Positions 11,201 through 26,200 of a DNA stretch of 64,000 bases are shown here, piece after piece. The stretch covers positions 1 through 64,000 of the forward strand of contig VZTJ01005702.1 of assembly GCA_013397795.1 (NCBI GenBank). The letters are read 5' to 3'. The position numbers and the translations under genes are program-made. How positions within the stretch are numbered: position 1 is the first letter of the stretch; each line of letters starts with the position of its first letter. A model generated the notes under the pieces. The model saw only the letters and a program-made list of their open reading frames with translations. It was not told the DNA's origin and searched no databases. Origin of the DNA: Orthonyx spaldingii. Taxonomy: Eukaryota > Chordata > Aves > Passeriformes > Orthonychidae.

Positions 11201-14200
11201 CATCTACACATCTCCTAAAAACCTCCAGGGAGGCTGCAGTAAAGTAATTCTCCCTAGAGAAGTCCACCTACTCTTTGTAATTTTTCTAGCCACTGAACTT
11301 CAGACACACTCCTAATTATACTACTTCTGGTCATCCTCCCCTTCCATCACACATGGCACAACCAGCACAGGGACTCGACACTGCCCCACTGGCTCTACCC
11401 AGCTCTCCCAGCTCCACTCAAGCTCTGGTGAGCAGCCACTGCCCTGAATACATCAGTGGGATGCCCTTGTACATCAGCAGGGGTGCAGTGGTCACCCACA
11501 CACAGCAGGGCAGAGCTGCCCCTCTCTGGAGAGCTGGTGCTCTCTGGGATTGAATCACAAGGAATGTAATAAGCACTTCTGCCATGCCCTTGGGAGAGAA
11601 GAGTCTCCTGTATGGTCTAACCATGAGTAGGCAGACAGGGAGGGAAGTGAAACAACAAGCCTGAACTTGGCACAAAAGGGGAGCTCTGCCACTGGAGAGG
11701 GCTCTGGCAGTGATGGTGTTTTTTCAAACCTTCAGTAGAAAGAACAAGAAAACATTTCAGTTTTCTCTGAACCAAAAATGAGACACTTGGGTTTATTTCC
11801 CTTCCAAAACAACCAAACAAACCCCCATCAAATTTTATCCCATGTTGCGAGACACTGCTTTTGCCCTGAAAAGTTCTGTTTTCAAAAACAGATAAGAAAA
11901 ACAAAGGCTGTAAAGAACAAAACAAACCCACATTGTCTCCCTGGCACCCCTTTAGTCCATCAGACTCCCAAGGTGATGGTGACATCTATGTGAATACTCC
12001 CTCTCCCAGGGCACTCCAGCTGAGTGAGCAACACAGTGTGAAGGGGCTCTCACAGCTCAGAGCTGCAGTTTTTTCCATCTGTGTAAACAGACTTCTTTAA
12101 AGCAGGACTTGGACCTCAAGTGTCCAATCTGCAAGTATCTTAATCCCCAGGCTTTCCTCTCCTCACCTGGGCAGAGTCCTCTCAGCACTTCACCACTACT
12201 GAGAGCAGGCTGTTGGCAGCCCCATGATACAACTTGAGGAACTAAAATCTCTTAGGATAACCAGGACTGTCCCTCACTTTGACAGGAACAGTTCTGGGGA
12301 GGAATAAGCCTTTCTCATGTCCATTGAGCTGTTGGTGCCCAGCTACAGTACGGCAAAGCACAATCCTAGGCTTATATACAATTCAAAGCACCTCCAAGTT
12401 CTTCCCTAGGGATTAAAAAAACAAACAAAAAAAAAACAAACCAAAAAAACATGGTAGGGAAAACAATTTAAAGAAAAGACAAGTGCTGAGAAGTCTTTGT
12501 GCAATATCAGACCTTTCAGTTGTCCTTGAAACCAGATAAGAATGGCTTAACCAAAAGCCATATCTTTCTCCCAGCCTCTTAGCATTGTCCAAACCCCTGG
12601 GAGAGTGAGGGCAAGGCAACAATCTCTGTGTTGTCTACCACAGCCCCTACATTGTGGTGTGGTTTGTATTGTTTTATTTGTAAAGGAAAAAACTACCAAG
12701 ATGACTCACCTAAATCACTGACTTCTTACGTCATTAAGTGTATTCCATGTCAGGGAATGTATTTTCCATTATGATTGTATACTCTTTCCTTACATTTGCC
12801 TTTAAAGAGAGTACAGGGCCTTTATATACATTTTCTCTATGACTACCCCCAGCTGTTGTTCATAACCCATCAATGACATGGTTATTCCATGTCCCAGGGC
12901 CATCTATATATAAATAAAGTGTGTTATTCCATGACTGTGCTGCTGCTTGTATCACCAGATGCTTTCACTTTTAGTTTTGTGTGTCTCACTATCCTGGCTC
13001 AGGGGGTGTCAGAGAGAAGCCATTGACCTGAAGAGCCTGATCCAGGGAAGGGAATTACCTTCTGGCAAGAAGGCAGTAATGAGACATGCAATGCTCGCCA
13101 CGATGTTGCTCATGGCAAAGGGCAGGCGCCGGCCAATGCGATCAATTGTCACCATAATTAGGAAAGCAGCAGGCAACTCCACGGCTCCTGAGATGAAGAA
13201 GTCTAGGTAGAGGTTTCCTCCGATAATTCCCAGGCGCATGACAAGCCCTTGGTAGATCAGGGCACTTGTGAACCTAAACAGCAAAGCAAAAAAAGTGTTG
13301 AGAAGCAAATAAATGATTGCAAGCAGCTGGAGAGACCCTAAAACTCACAAGGGAATCTTTCCTCAAAACCCACCACCCTGGTAACAAGTTGGACTCACAT
13401 GGGCACTCACCAGGCATACATCAGGATGAGTGTGTTCCTCCTCATCTGGGGAGTTCTCACCAGGTCGAGAAAGGACGGGTTGCTGACCTCCTCATTGCTG
13501 ATAGTGATCTGAAGAAATAAGCGAGCAGTAGTCAGCTGTCAGGGGTCAGGCAGGCACTGGGGCAGAGTTCCTGCGTAAATACGGTGATCAGCAATATTCC
13601 AGTCCAGCGAGCAAAGGTGCTGATGAGCCAGTTTGCTGCTCATAGCACTCCAGAGCAGTGCACAGGTGTTGGAACAGCTAATAACTGGATATGGCTGTGG
13701 GCTTTCCTTAATGATGATTGTGCAAAAATCCTTTTAAAAATCCCCAATCTTAACTTGAGAATGGGAATATTATTTCCTCCTTGTTGACCTGGATTTTGTT
13801 GGAAGGTAATAAGTAGACATTGTTACATCAGGGCCACTGGGCACAGAATTGCCTTCTGCCAGGAGTGGCGGAGAGGAGGAGACTGTGGCAGGAAGGGCAA
13901 AGTGATGGGCTGAGGGAAGCAGGGAGAGAGCAGCTGAGCAGTAAACAATGGGCTTGGGAACATCACTGGTAGCACAGCTGGGCAGCAAGAAAACAGGAGT
14001 GAGAGAAAGAGCAGATCTGTGACAGTGCTTGGATGCTACAAAATATTCAACTAGTGAAATTCAGAGGGTTTTAAAATACACAAGCACTATGGCAAACATG
14101 TCTTTTACCCTGAGAGAATAAAACCTGCTAAGTATGAATTAATGGTCCTCATACTGCCTACCAGATATAATAAATCTGTTCTCAGCTGCCCTCAACACAA

Positions 14201-17200
14201 TCACAATGAGACACTCAATGAAATTACTGGTTAGAAGGTTTAACACTAACAGAAAAGAGCAGGATTTCACACAGTCTGTGTTTACCCCAGTTCACTGGTG
14301 TAGATATTACAGAGCCAGAATACTAGCAGGGCGAAAAAGGGATTAGTTACATTGATCTAAGCTGTTTTTAACTCTGGCCAGCAGTTTTTAACCACGATGT
14401 CCAAGCCAGGTTGAGACACTTTGTTCATATGGTCATTTGGTAAGTGAGGAAGACACAAGGAAGATAAGGCAGAGGTGGTTTGAGGCAGGGACGAACTGTG
14501 ATACTGCCCAAGAACTGGCAGTCACATAGCTGATTGCTATCAACTCTCAAAGCAGCTGTGGGGAACATGTGGTTAAATCTGCTGTGCCGTTTTTAGAAGG
14601 ATTTTAGGCACCCTTGCTGCTTTAACTCTCTGCTATTGAACCCTTCTGAGAGGAGGACTAAGAGGGCAAAGAGAGGAGCAAACCCCTCTATTACCACAGC
14701 ACCTGCTGCTCACACAGGTGCAGGAGACCAGGCCAGGGGGGAGACAGGGGTGACAGGATGGAGAAGGTCAAGGTAACATGCAGATCCATGATGAGAACAC
14801 ACGTAAAGCCAAAGGCATTTCCCGAGGGTCTCATCAGCTCAGCCAGGGGTGAGCCCAGAGCTTTCACCCTCTATTTGTTTTATTATATCATAAGGTAGCA
14901 CAGCTGCTTTTTGGTGAGATTTGGCTGGATGTATTTACGCATGACTTTTTCATAACTGTTTGACACAAAGCTTTGTAAGACAGAGAAACCCCACACTTGT
15001 TTAAACTTCCTTTCTACTCCCTCTCACTTTTCTTCTGTAACAAGAGCCAAAAGTTTTCTTCAAAGCACTGCCACTTGTGCTGCATGCCAGAGCTCTTAGT
15101 GAGGCAGGCTGAGGTTGCTGGGTTTCTGCACTGCTCTTGGACTCTCATAATATGGTTATAAAGCTGCCATGTCTGTTGTTTATAAGAACAAGCTGCCAGC
15201 TATCAGTTGTGACTTTGTGCAAATATGGTTTTAGATTTCCAGAGGACTAAAGACAAATTCAGTACAACTGCACTTGTATCTTTATGTCTTAATAAAGTCA
15301 AAATAACCCCAAGCATGACTGAGCACTTTTTTATAGATGAAGAAAAAAAGCACTATGAAGAGTCAACTCTTTGCAGGGGAAAAACATCCTCTTTTTGTTC
15401 TTTGAAGTCAAGGAGAGCTTTGCTATTCACATCAGTGCAGTCAAGAATTCAGCGACAGGGACCATGTTCCCAAAGATACACTATCTGAAAACCCTGGATG
15501 AAGTTTTATAAATTCCCTCATATTTTCATGCTCCAGCAAAATTACATATCAATTTTTCCACAAAAATATTTATGTATATAGCTCTACACATGCTTAATTC
15601 TGCATGGGCCACACATGTTTATACATACATGGATGTATATAACACTTACATATGTAAGTTAATGTGTGCAAGAAATACATATGTCTAGACATGCTGTATA
15701 GGGTAGGGAAAAATCTGTATATAAAGGGACAGGTTTTGATCCACAATTCTCTTAAGAAGCAGCTCCTGCTCAGAAGGTTGCAGTTCATTATGATTTTGGA
15801 CAGAGACCAAGAATTAGGAAATTAGTTTGAAAAAACCCTGCGTGGCAGGATAAACACGAGCAACTGGGAAAAAAGAGTTTATAATTTACAATTAATTTAA
15901 TGAGTTCTGGTTGGAGTTGACCTATACTAGTGTCATAACTCACAGAGCAAAAGCAGCAAATATTTATCTTTTTTCATACAAAGGTCATCTGTGGTTTCTG
16001 CATGCCAACAAAAACCCAAAGCTGCAACATCCAGAGCTGTGTAAGGGACTTGGCCAATGAAATTGATACAGACATAATGGAAAATCTGAGCCAAAGTGCA
16101 TTGAGGAATAATGCCTCTCTCTTCTCCCTGAGCCTTCACACCTGCAGCACTTAGCCTGAAATTCTGGTGTTGCTTCATGAAAGAGAAGTCTGATATCAGT
16201 TAATGTGAGAAATACACTTGATCCATTACCCATGCGCTTCCTGGAGATGCTCTGTTTCCTCTGGGCACAGCACAAAGGATGACAGAGATTCTATATTTAA
16301 AAGGTCTCAGGAACAGATGCAGCACAAATCTGGATGTGTGGAGGTTAATCTATTGCAGCTGTGAGTGTTTTAGGGTCATGAGCATGGATACTTTGGGAAA
16401 AAAAATAAATACAACTTAAAAGAAAAAGCAAGGAAAGACACACATTTTCTAACATGATGCTTTGAAAATGTTGATGTTTAGAGAGGAAGTGGGTGTAGGA
16501 ATGCAGGTCTGAACATGGAGGGGAAGTTGCAGCAGCACAAACTTCCTGCTACATGACTTGGGGCATGCTTAGCACTTCATAATACTGATCAGGATGTGGG
16601 AATCTCACTAGTGTATATGCCCCAGCAAAAGACAATTATTCATAGAATTATTGAATGGTTTGGATTGGAAGGGGTGTTAAAGATCATCTAGTTCCAACTC
16701 CCTTACCATGAGCAGGGACACTGTCTACTAGACCAGGTTGCTCAAAGCCTTGTCCAGCCTGGCCTTGAACACTTGCAGGGATGGAGCATCTGCAGCTTCT
16801 CTGGGAAATCTGTTCCAGTACCTCATCACTCTCACAGTGAATAATTTCTTCTTAGTATCTAATCTAAAACTGCCCTCTTTGAGTTTGAAGCCATTCCCCC
16901 TTGGTCTGTCACTTTATGCCCTTGACAAAAGTCCCACTCCAGCTCTCTTGTAACTCCCCTTTAGGTACTGGAAGGCTGCTTTAAGCTGTCCCTGGAAACT
17001 TCACTTCTCTGGACTGAACAACCGCAGCTCTCTCAGCCTTTCTGCACAGGAGAGCTGCTCCAGCCCTCTGATGATCTCACAACCCTCCTCTGGACTCACT
17101 CCAACAGGTCATAATCTATTGAGGTTTAACAAGAGGTTTAACAAGCTACTGCATCTGGGTCCAGGCAACCCCCAGTATCAACACAGGCTGGGGGATGAAA

Positions 17201-20200
17201 AGACTGAGAGAGCCCTGCTGAGAAGGACTTGGGGTGCTGGTGGATGAGAGGCTGGACATGACCCAGCAATGTGCACTGGCATCCCAGACAGCCAGTCCTG
17301 TCCTGGGCTGCATCCAAAGCAGCATGGGCAGCAGGGTGAGGGAGGGGATTCTGCCCCACTGCTCTGGTGAGACCCCACCTGGAGCGCTGCATCCAGCTCT
17401 AGGGTCCCCAACACAGAGATCATAGAATGGTTTGAGTTGAAAGGGACCTTAATGATCATTCTACTTGTCCACATCTGTCTCAGAACCATAAGGCCAATGC
17501 TGCAATAATCGTGCTGTGAGACCCAGACATTACTACCAACACAGAACAAGCCAAATGCTGTAATGTCACAACCATGTTATTTGAAATGCATCGGTCCTTT
17601 CAAGTTCTGTCACAATCACTGGCCAAAGGACTGTAGCTCTAACATATATTGTCCTGTTTTGTAAACAGTGATCTCAGTCAGAGCTTCCTCAATTGTCAGT
17701 TTTGCAGTGTATTTTCTCCCTGTTGGGATGGAAGCAAATTTATATTTAAAATCTAATTTCCTTTTTCTCTTAGAGTTGTAAAAAGAAGTTCTAGAAAAGG
17801 AGCCAGGAAAGTGGATCCTGCTATCTTCACTCACTCTGTCAGATAAAATGGCAACTACTATGAAATACCGCTGCCCCTCAGGGTTAGTTTCTGAAAATTC
17901 CCACAAGTTTTAAAGCAGGAGTGTTACAAAAAAAGACCTGACTCCTTGTTTTGCAAACTTTTTTTCAGCCTATATATTTCCAGTCAGTTCACTTTTACTG
18001 TCTTGCAATTAACAAAGTAGGTATGCGACTGACAATCTTGCTCTGGTGTGACCCTTCAAGAGTGTTGTCCATCCCTTAAAGAGAATGCATTTTAACACCA
18101 CTAAACCTTCTAAAGTTTAAGAAAGCTTAAGAAAAAAAACATAGCTCAAACATATGACTGTACCTCTGAGTAATGTGGTGACAGAAATTTCCCATTGTGT
18201 TTCGCAATGTTGCGCATGATTTTTAATGCCTTCTCTCCCTTTTTCCGTGTCAGGAGCCAACGCGGCGACTCAGGAACCACCCTGTAAGAATACAAAAGTC
18301 ATAATATAGCTTTTACCCTGTAACATCATAAGTAATCCAAAGCCTTCTATCTTTTACCATGTATTAACACAAAACACACTGATTTTTCAGTCTTTGGGAT
18401 ACAGAAACTATTTTGAGGAGTGCATTTCCAGTCAGTGTGCTGTAAAATATTTCATCCTAGTGGGCAAGAAAGAAAAAAATAGACTACATCAATACCCTGC
18501 AAAGCTGAAAAATCAGAAATCTAAATAGTGTATTAGCACAATGGTTGTCAAAATTATAACCAACAAGAAAAGAAGGTTCTTGTTGAACAGCAACAATGAA
18601 AGCCAACACTAATCATATAGAGTAGCAAGAGTAATATTTCCTGGCAGACCAGGAAGCTTCCAGCTGTATCACTATAAGGCACACTCACACAAACGCACAT
18701 AAATGTATACATCTTTTGTAAACTGAAGACAAAGCAATACCACTGATAGGTGTTTCAGGTTCTGCTAGCCTAGGGTTAAGATGATTCACAATTTTAAAGT
18801 TCATGGCAGGCAATGTTTAAGGAAGCTGTGTTCAGGAAGAGGCTCTGTGGGTTAGTTTCTTTGGATCCATCCCACAGGACAGCCACACTGAGGCAAGTGT
18901 TTACCACAGCATAGCACTCTCTCATCAGCTGTACTGCCCAGCTCAGGGGACCTGCAGGGCAAGTTCAGACTTGAACTGAGTAGATAATGAGAGGCAGAAG
19001 TGGGCTCTCATGGCTGATGGCAAAAATAAATGTTGGTCAAATTAGCCTTGTAAACAGAGCAGGGTTCTGTGAAGGGCCAACTGTGGTTGATCAGAGAGGC
19101 AAACTCTGGGCAGAAAAACAAGAGTAATGTATGTCTGTGATTCACTAAAAAGGAATTAGAGATGATAAAATCAACAATATGCAAATATCTTCTTCCTAAC
19201 CTGCAACATCTTCCACTCTGGAGACTTGGGGCCACAGCAGGAGTCTCAAGGTGCTCAAATGAAAATAACAACAATGACAAGAGCAATGACTGCAACATTA
19301 CCAATAGTAGAGCAGGAAGAGGAAGTTGGGCAGTGAAATGGCCAGCTGGATCCCCTGCCAGGTGGGAATCAAGTATGCAATTCCAGGGAGAATTATAATT
19401 CCCAGGGTAAAGAATATCTGAATCACGATTCCAACAATCCGCTGATCAGAACCAACGATCTCCGTCACTGAGCAAAGACAAAGTGAAAATCAATAACACA
19501 TAAACAAACCTAATTTGAAAAAAAACATTAGAGGTGGAATATAAGGAAGGATATGCCATATCGGGTCATAGGTCTGTCTAGCCCAGCATCTTGTCTTCAG
19601 CAGTGTAGTCATGTCACTGAGGCAGGACTAACACAGGTGACACCACCTCATGAACTTGCGCACCATTCTTCAGCCAGAGGGGTTTCTGACTGCACGTTTA
19701 CTACCGGATCACATACGGCCACAACAGGGGGTTGAGATTGCAACAAGACTGTGCTGGGTAGGAAATTCTTAGCACTCTCCCTGGTGCAGTCTGGTACATG
19801 CCCCAGACAAGAGGGTGCTTCCGGCAGAGGCTGCTCCAAGCAAATAATATGGACAAGGCATCTGTGGGGAAGAGAGTTTAACCACACCATACTGGTTGCT
19901 CTGAGGGTAAGGTACGATCCCGTCTGGTTTATTTATTAGGACAATTATAGCTTTTGCTGTTTGGGGTTTTTTTAATCATTTGGTGGATTTTTTATTTAGT
20001 GAATGTGTCTAAGAGATCTAAAACCTGTGCCTGTTTTTCAGGCAATGTCCCATGGCCATGACATTCACAACTGAGGTGAGCAATGCATGAAAAAGAGTCT
20101 CCTGTTTGTTCCAAAACTGTCACCACTACAACGTCTTCAGAGTAAAAGCAGAGGGTTTTACCTTGGTTTGCAAAACACAGAAAACACTTTCTTTTAAATA

Positions 20201-23200
20201 AATTTATTTATTTATTTTACTAAAGGAGGCACAATTTTACAAGTAACAATGGTTTGTTTTGGCTGGCAGTGCAGAGAGATACGACAGCATGACCTTTCAT
20301 CAGCTCTGCATAGCTCAGGGGCAACTCTGTTGCCTAAAGGTAGGTGATGAGCACTGCCCCCCAAAGAGCTGGGTTGTATGTAAAAGCAGAGGGAGGTTAT
20401 TGAGACAGCCTGAAGCACAGACCAAGAGCTTTGGAAATGTATTAATAGCAACCACCCTCCTGGTACAACCAAACCTATGATCTGTATATGTTTCTTAAAA
20501 GATGTTAGGTTGGCAAATACTCTGGGTGATCCCAGGAAATAAGAGTTGATCCCTGAAGGGATTTAGAAGGAATAAGTCTGTCCAAGAGTTAGGCACCTTG
20601 CTTAGGTCTGCAGTAATACTCTGTCCCTCAGGATCTCAGGATCTTTGAATCTCTCCCTAAAGCCAGGCAGTCTGACCTGAGCATTGAAAATCATTCCTTT
20701 CTGTTAAAGATTGGCCATTTTAAGGAAGCCATGGATCTGTCATAAAATATATTGCTGGTTAGAGCAATTGCCAAAGTTTCAAGATAAGATCTCAGTTCAA
20801 AACTGAGCCATGTGCATGGAATTAAGAGGAAAAGCAGCTTCTGGTCCTTTCACTGGATCTCGGACATGAGCTGCTCAGCAGTGTAACTTTTCCCAGAAAA
20901 ACAAGGTTCTTCTGGGCTTTAGATGCTAAAAGGGCTAGACTGGTATGTTTGTACATAGATCACGAAAGCGCTCCTGGGTCGCATTATAAGTGTTTACATC
21001 TGGTTGCAATTCCACTCCCATTCATCTAAATTCCACTAGGAATTTTAAACACTTGTCACAGGCCTCAATGTCAACAGCTTTGATACAAGTTTTTGCCCTA
21101 TATAACGATGTTATCACTATGTTTTGTTTTATAACAGTAGATCTTCAAATGGCTGGTTTTATTTTTAAGTAAATCTGACATCCCATCTCTTGCAGGATGC
21201 CTTTCTCAATGTCTGGCTTTTTCATGCTTTATGACTGCCTTACTGAACCTGGCAGTCATTCAAGACACTACAACAATATCCTTTTCTTGTCAAAAGGAAG
21301 CTTGCTATGCAAGGAGCTTCACTGCTGTAGACTATATACTGATAAACTATAATCTACGAAAGATTCTGTATACCTGCTGTTTTGATGCTATTTATAACAA
21401 CGCTTCCCTTTCTCTTCCCTTTTCAGGAAAATAATAATCCTAATACGGACCCTGGTGTCCAGCCTGACACTAAGCAAGTCTCCCAGCTGAAGAATGAAAG
21501 CAGCCAGCCAAGCTGTCCTCCCAGTGAGGAAAAGCCTCTAACTCCTGTGAGCATCTGTGAAAGATGTTCAGACTGCCAAAATAAACCATGTCCCTGCTTG
21601 TGTATCCGGTTTATCTGGGGCTTGCTCTGCAGATTTTTATCATCCTGGTGATCTTCTATGTAATAACAAAACCTTTACATATGCATAATCAATTCCCTTA
21701 CCCCTTAATCTTTGGAGGACAAATGCATTAGCTAGGATAGACTGATTCCAGGGCCAGTGCTTTGTTACCAAGAATTAATATTACAATGAGAAGATGTAGT
21801 CAGAGTCTTTGCCTCCAAAAATCCCTCACTTTTCCTAACCAAGGAAAGAAAGAAGGTAACAGCTCTCACCAATCACATAACATGTCATCCAGGTTCCCTT
21901 TCCAAACATGCCTTGGAGAAAACGGAAGATCAAAAATACAGTAAAATTTGGTGAAAATGCTACTATGATACCACATATTCCAACCCCGAGGCAGGAGAGC
22001 AGGTAGATGAGGATTCTCCCATATCTGTTGAAAAAGGAAAAGAAAGCAGAAATCATGAAAAGACACAAAGATGTTTTTCTTTTCCCCCAACATTTTATTT
22101 TAATGCTAGATCTGAAAGTGCCATTTTGAGACCAGTCTTTTTGCAAAGGGTGGCTCTCTGAAACTTTGTAGCGTTGGCCTTTGGGATATGGAATTCTTTT
22201 CCTTGTGGTAGTTATCACTATTTTACATCACTAATTTCAAAACTGGTGATGTCCTCACCAGCCCCCATTTTGTTTTAGAAAACTGTTTGTCTTTTTGTTC
22301 CTAAACTATGGCCCATATGTCCCTGTTCGGGTGTTTGATCTGATCAGGTTTTTGATAAGAGCAATTTTTGTTGGGAATTTCTGTTCTCATAAATTAGTCT
22401 TCTAATAATAATTACAGCCAGTTCTGTGAAAGTCATTTCTACTTTAACTACACTGTGATTTTCTAGACTTGGTTTAGGTTTAGACTGCTTCTTTTCAAAC
22501 TCTGCTTAATGTATTCAGGAATCTCATTTTCCAGCAGGAAACACAATTATGTGCCCAAGGTAAGCCATAATTTTAAAAAACAAATCTCATGTTTTTTGTA
22601 ACATCTCATTGTTAGTTTCATGGAACAGTGTCCTTGGAACACAACTAGATGTTTTCTTCCTTGTTGTTGTTCTAAGAAGAAACTGTGAAAAATGATGTAG
22701 TTGTTTATATTACCATAAAGTATTTAGAACAGTATTTGTTTGTTCATTTTGTTCAAAAAGTTTCATGAGAAGAATTAATGCAGGACAAAACCCAGGCAAT
22801 TTTCAATCAGATTCATTCTTTTGAGTGCTGTCAAGGAGACAAGTGATCTGACTGCAGCACATTCCCTCAGTGCTGTCAATGTACAACATTCACAGTTGTA
22901 CAGTAGTTACATTATGCTTAATACACAAGTACTCCTAGGCATATTATTTTATTTTAATAATTGTCTCTAATATCTCTGCTTTTTCACAGTTTTAAGGTGC
23001 TAGCATCACAATTGCCCAGCCGGACACTGAACAGAAATATATTAAATTAGTTGGTGCCATGGCCTCTTTATTGCCTTACTTTTTTCCTTATTACTATATC
23101 TCTTGGAAAGATAAGGTTCTTCTTGAAAGTACTTTTGTTTGCTAGTTCAAAATTTTCTATCTGAGATGACATTACAGATAAGTCTGCCTATGAAGAAATC

Positions 23201-26200
23201 ATACTATAAGTTGTTATTATTATTACTGCAGATACCAAAGAAAATGTAAACCAGGCAGAAAGTAATTTACAAACTGAAGAAAAATGCTCTGTCATTTAAA
23301 TCATCAGTGGTGCTCTCAGCTAATGCACAGGTTGACTACTGTTAAATAGCAGCACAAAGCACAAATTAGGCTCCCTTCCTTACTCTCAGAGCAAGGCAGA
23401 GCTCATGGGAGCTCCCCACTCTGGAGCAGATTATCTACTCAAGCCTGAATATCACCCACACCTTTTCACAGAACCATAGAATGGGTAAGGTTGAGAGGAA
23501 CTTTTCCTTGGTTTCATCCAGCTCTTACAGAGCTGAGGGCTGCTTGGCAGGAGCTATGACCTCGGAGGTAAGCGTGAGTCCAGCCTGTGAATGGAGAGAG
23601 TTACCACACTGAGCCCCTTCCTTCTTTCCTCAAGTAGCTGCCTTCTTTATCAGTGGTGCCTATTAAACATCCTTCAGTAAACATCAGTCCAGAAAACTCT
23701 TCAGAATGCTTCCTTTCTGTTTCTGTGTCCTTCTGCCCTTTCTGGGGCCAGATGTTCACAAGAAACGTTGGAAACCACAGGAAAAGCTCATTTCATAGCA
23801 TTTTAAGGTCCAAACAGGACCAGTAAGTATGATCGCATAAAGTTTTCAGCCCAAATCAAAGCAAAGATTACATTGGCTGGGTTTTGTTAGCACAGTTTGG
23901 GGATGTTTATCCAAAGTGAATCAAACCTGCAAAATGTTGACACATGCCTACTGCAGGTGATACTGGAAGTGATTTCACCTCCCAACAAGCCAAGGGACAG
24001 CAGTGCTCATACTGTACCTGTCTGCAGCATAGCCCAGGATAAATGCACCGACCAGGAACCCCAGATTGAGGATGGCCTGTGAGAGATCCAGCATCCAGGC
24101 ATTGCCGCACACAAGATCATACTGTGGGAACAAGGGAGAGGCATAAACACCCAGGTGGGTCATTTGCCACCCTCAGGGCAAAACATTATAGACCTGCATA
24201 GGTCCACGCAGGAAGAGGAAAGGGAAGGAGAAGTTTGAATATGCTTGCTCAATAACAAACACCAGTGGGCCCATAGCAAGCACTCTTCAAGTGGTCATGA
24301 AGAGGGAGAGTTCCTCCTTGCCAAAAGGACGCTGCCTTTCATATATCAATTGTCAGATTTGGAAAGCAAACCTCTCTTCTGCGAACAATGCTGTTAAACA
24401 TGTTGCCAAGGCAAAGTCCTGACTTTGTGTAGTGCAGAATAAGGGTCTGCAGCTATTGCCAGTGAAAACATCATTTTGTAGAAATGGTTATTTTTCTTAA
24501 TGCCTTCTTGATAAAAGCAAAAGCATATAGTCTCTGAAGAAACTGAAAACAGATCTCAGATCAATTTCAGATACATTGAATAAGTATTATGTTCGTGTAG
24601 CTTTCCCAGACTTCTCTATTTCTTATACTGCAGCATCCATAACTCCCTAGTATACTAACAGGGATAGGGATGGTGATGGGTGGAGGCAAAGGGAAGGGGA
24701 AAGTGGTTTAGGGTAAGAAAGGAACTAGGAACTAAAACTAGAATGAAACTAAAAACAAAGTAATTCTATAGACAGCATGGCATGGCGAATTACTTCAGGG
24801 GTTCCTGGAGAATAAAGAAATATTAACCACTGAAGACTATGCGGGATTTGGGAGGTTTCAATCCAGACCTGGGGTAATCATTGGAACAATGAGGCCTCAG
24901 AATCAAAGGAAGCCACAGACAACAGCAGCTGCCACCATTTACCTAGAGAGATCCTTATGCTTTCAGGTGTGAGCTATAAGAAATTTTTTCATTGTGAACA
25001 AGGTGCTGGTTGCTGAAGCACACACAGTGTGCCACATTTGTGCTCACCAGCACATGACAACACCAATTACCGAGCACTGTGCTTGAACAGAGTGGCCACA
25101 CAGTAGGCTAGAGAAATAGCAGCCTCTTCTGCCATTCATAGTTCTCCAGACCCTAAAATTTAGTGTCATGTGCCCGAGCTTCATCTCAGGCTATTTGCAT
25201 GCTGTAATGCCCAGAGAGTATAATCTGGGCCTGAGATCTCAGCAATGCCTACACAGGACATACAAAGACCATCTCATAGGTCTCCAACCTGATAGATATC
25301 CCGCCTCCACTGACTTTAAACAAAGCCATGGTTTTGACGTCAACCCCATTACTCCAGGGAGCCTGATTGGCCAACTTTCAGCCAAGTCAAGCTATGTGCA
25401 TCTGGATTCCACTTCTGTAAATCATGAGCAAGAGCTACAGAAAACTCTGAGAGGAATAAAACCTGCTGTCAGCTGTCATACTCCAGGGCAACTGAAATGC
25501 TTTCCTAAAATAGCCTGAGCATGGAGCAACACTTTTAGATTTCAAATATTTCTAACCTCTTGCTTTTGAAGCTATGACAACCCTGGCAAAAAGTATCGAA
25601 AGATGTATCTTTGGAAAAGAGTGAGGATTTATGAGAATGATCATTAAAAGAAGATCTTTAAAACAAAATGCAATTGTCTGTGCTGATGCCAGAGGATGGG
25701 ACTCTCCTTGACCCCTTTTCAAAAATTCTGTTTGTTTTTAAATTATTTGATCTCTCTTTACTGTAAACAGATAAGGAATAAACTATCATGAAAGAAAGCA
25801 GGAGAAAAATGTGTGCCAGAAAGGAAGGGGAAAATATCTTTAATGGAGAGGATTCTTTCATCTGTACAGCAATTTCCTATCATTTATGCAGCAGCTGAAA
25901 CTATCTCTACACTAACAATATAGTCAAATATTGTATATATTCTGGAAAATAAGAACATACAGAAAACTTCTAAGGAGCTATGGGCTCTTTCTGAAGATTA
26001 GTGACAATACACTAACTGTTCTCCCAAGTTAGTCCTGCACTTCGTCATTTTCTAAGTATTTAAATAAGTTCTGGTACAGATAAGCACTTCTGTTTGCCTG
26101 ATGTAGTACCTAGCATTGAAGTCATCACCCTGCTAATGTCTTTCATTTGCAAACATAACCTTTAGAGGGGAATGTAACCTTTAAAAGAGAATTGAACACC

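Larger units (their letters stand above)
8217..13058 (-). other. SLC22A3 introns 7 to 10
   Basis: Introns at 10695-13058, 10342-10585, 9067-10228 and 8217-8966. Intron 7 holds a CR1 fragment near 11096 and an A-rich tract at 12414-12450. The motif TTATTCCATG or a close variant recurs three times between 12739 and 12935. No extra exon was seen. Confidence 0.7.
13509..18163 (-). other. SLC22A3 intron 5
   Basis: A 4.7-kb intron whose main content is the CR1 cluster at 16640-17475. A perfect 16-base palindrome, ACTTACATATGTAAGT, is at 15644-15659. The remainder shows no exon or RNA gene. The 1.0-kb intron 4 (18282-19301) is likewise featureless. Confidence 0.75.
19468..24017 (-). other. SLC22A3 introns 2 and 3
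   Basis: Intron 2 (22025-24017) and intron 3 (19468-21869) flank exon 3. Intron 2 contains a short CR1 tail near 23468. Intron 3 contains a TTTA simple repeat at 20203-20218. Nothing else was recognised. Confidence 0.75.
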
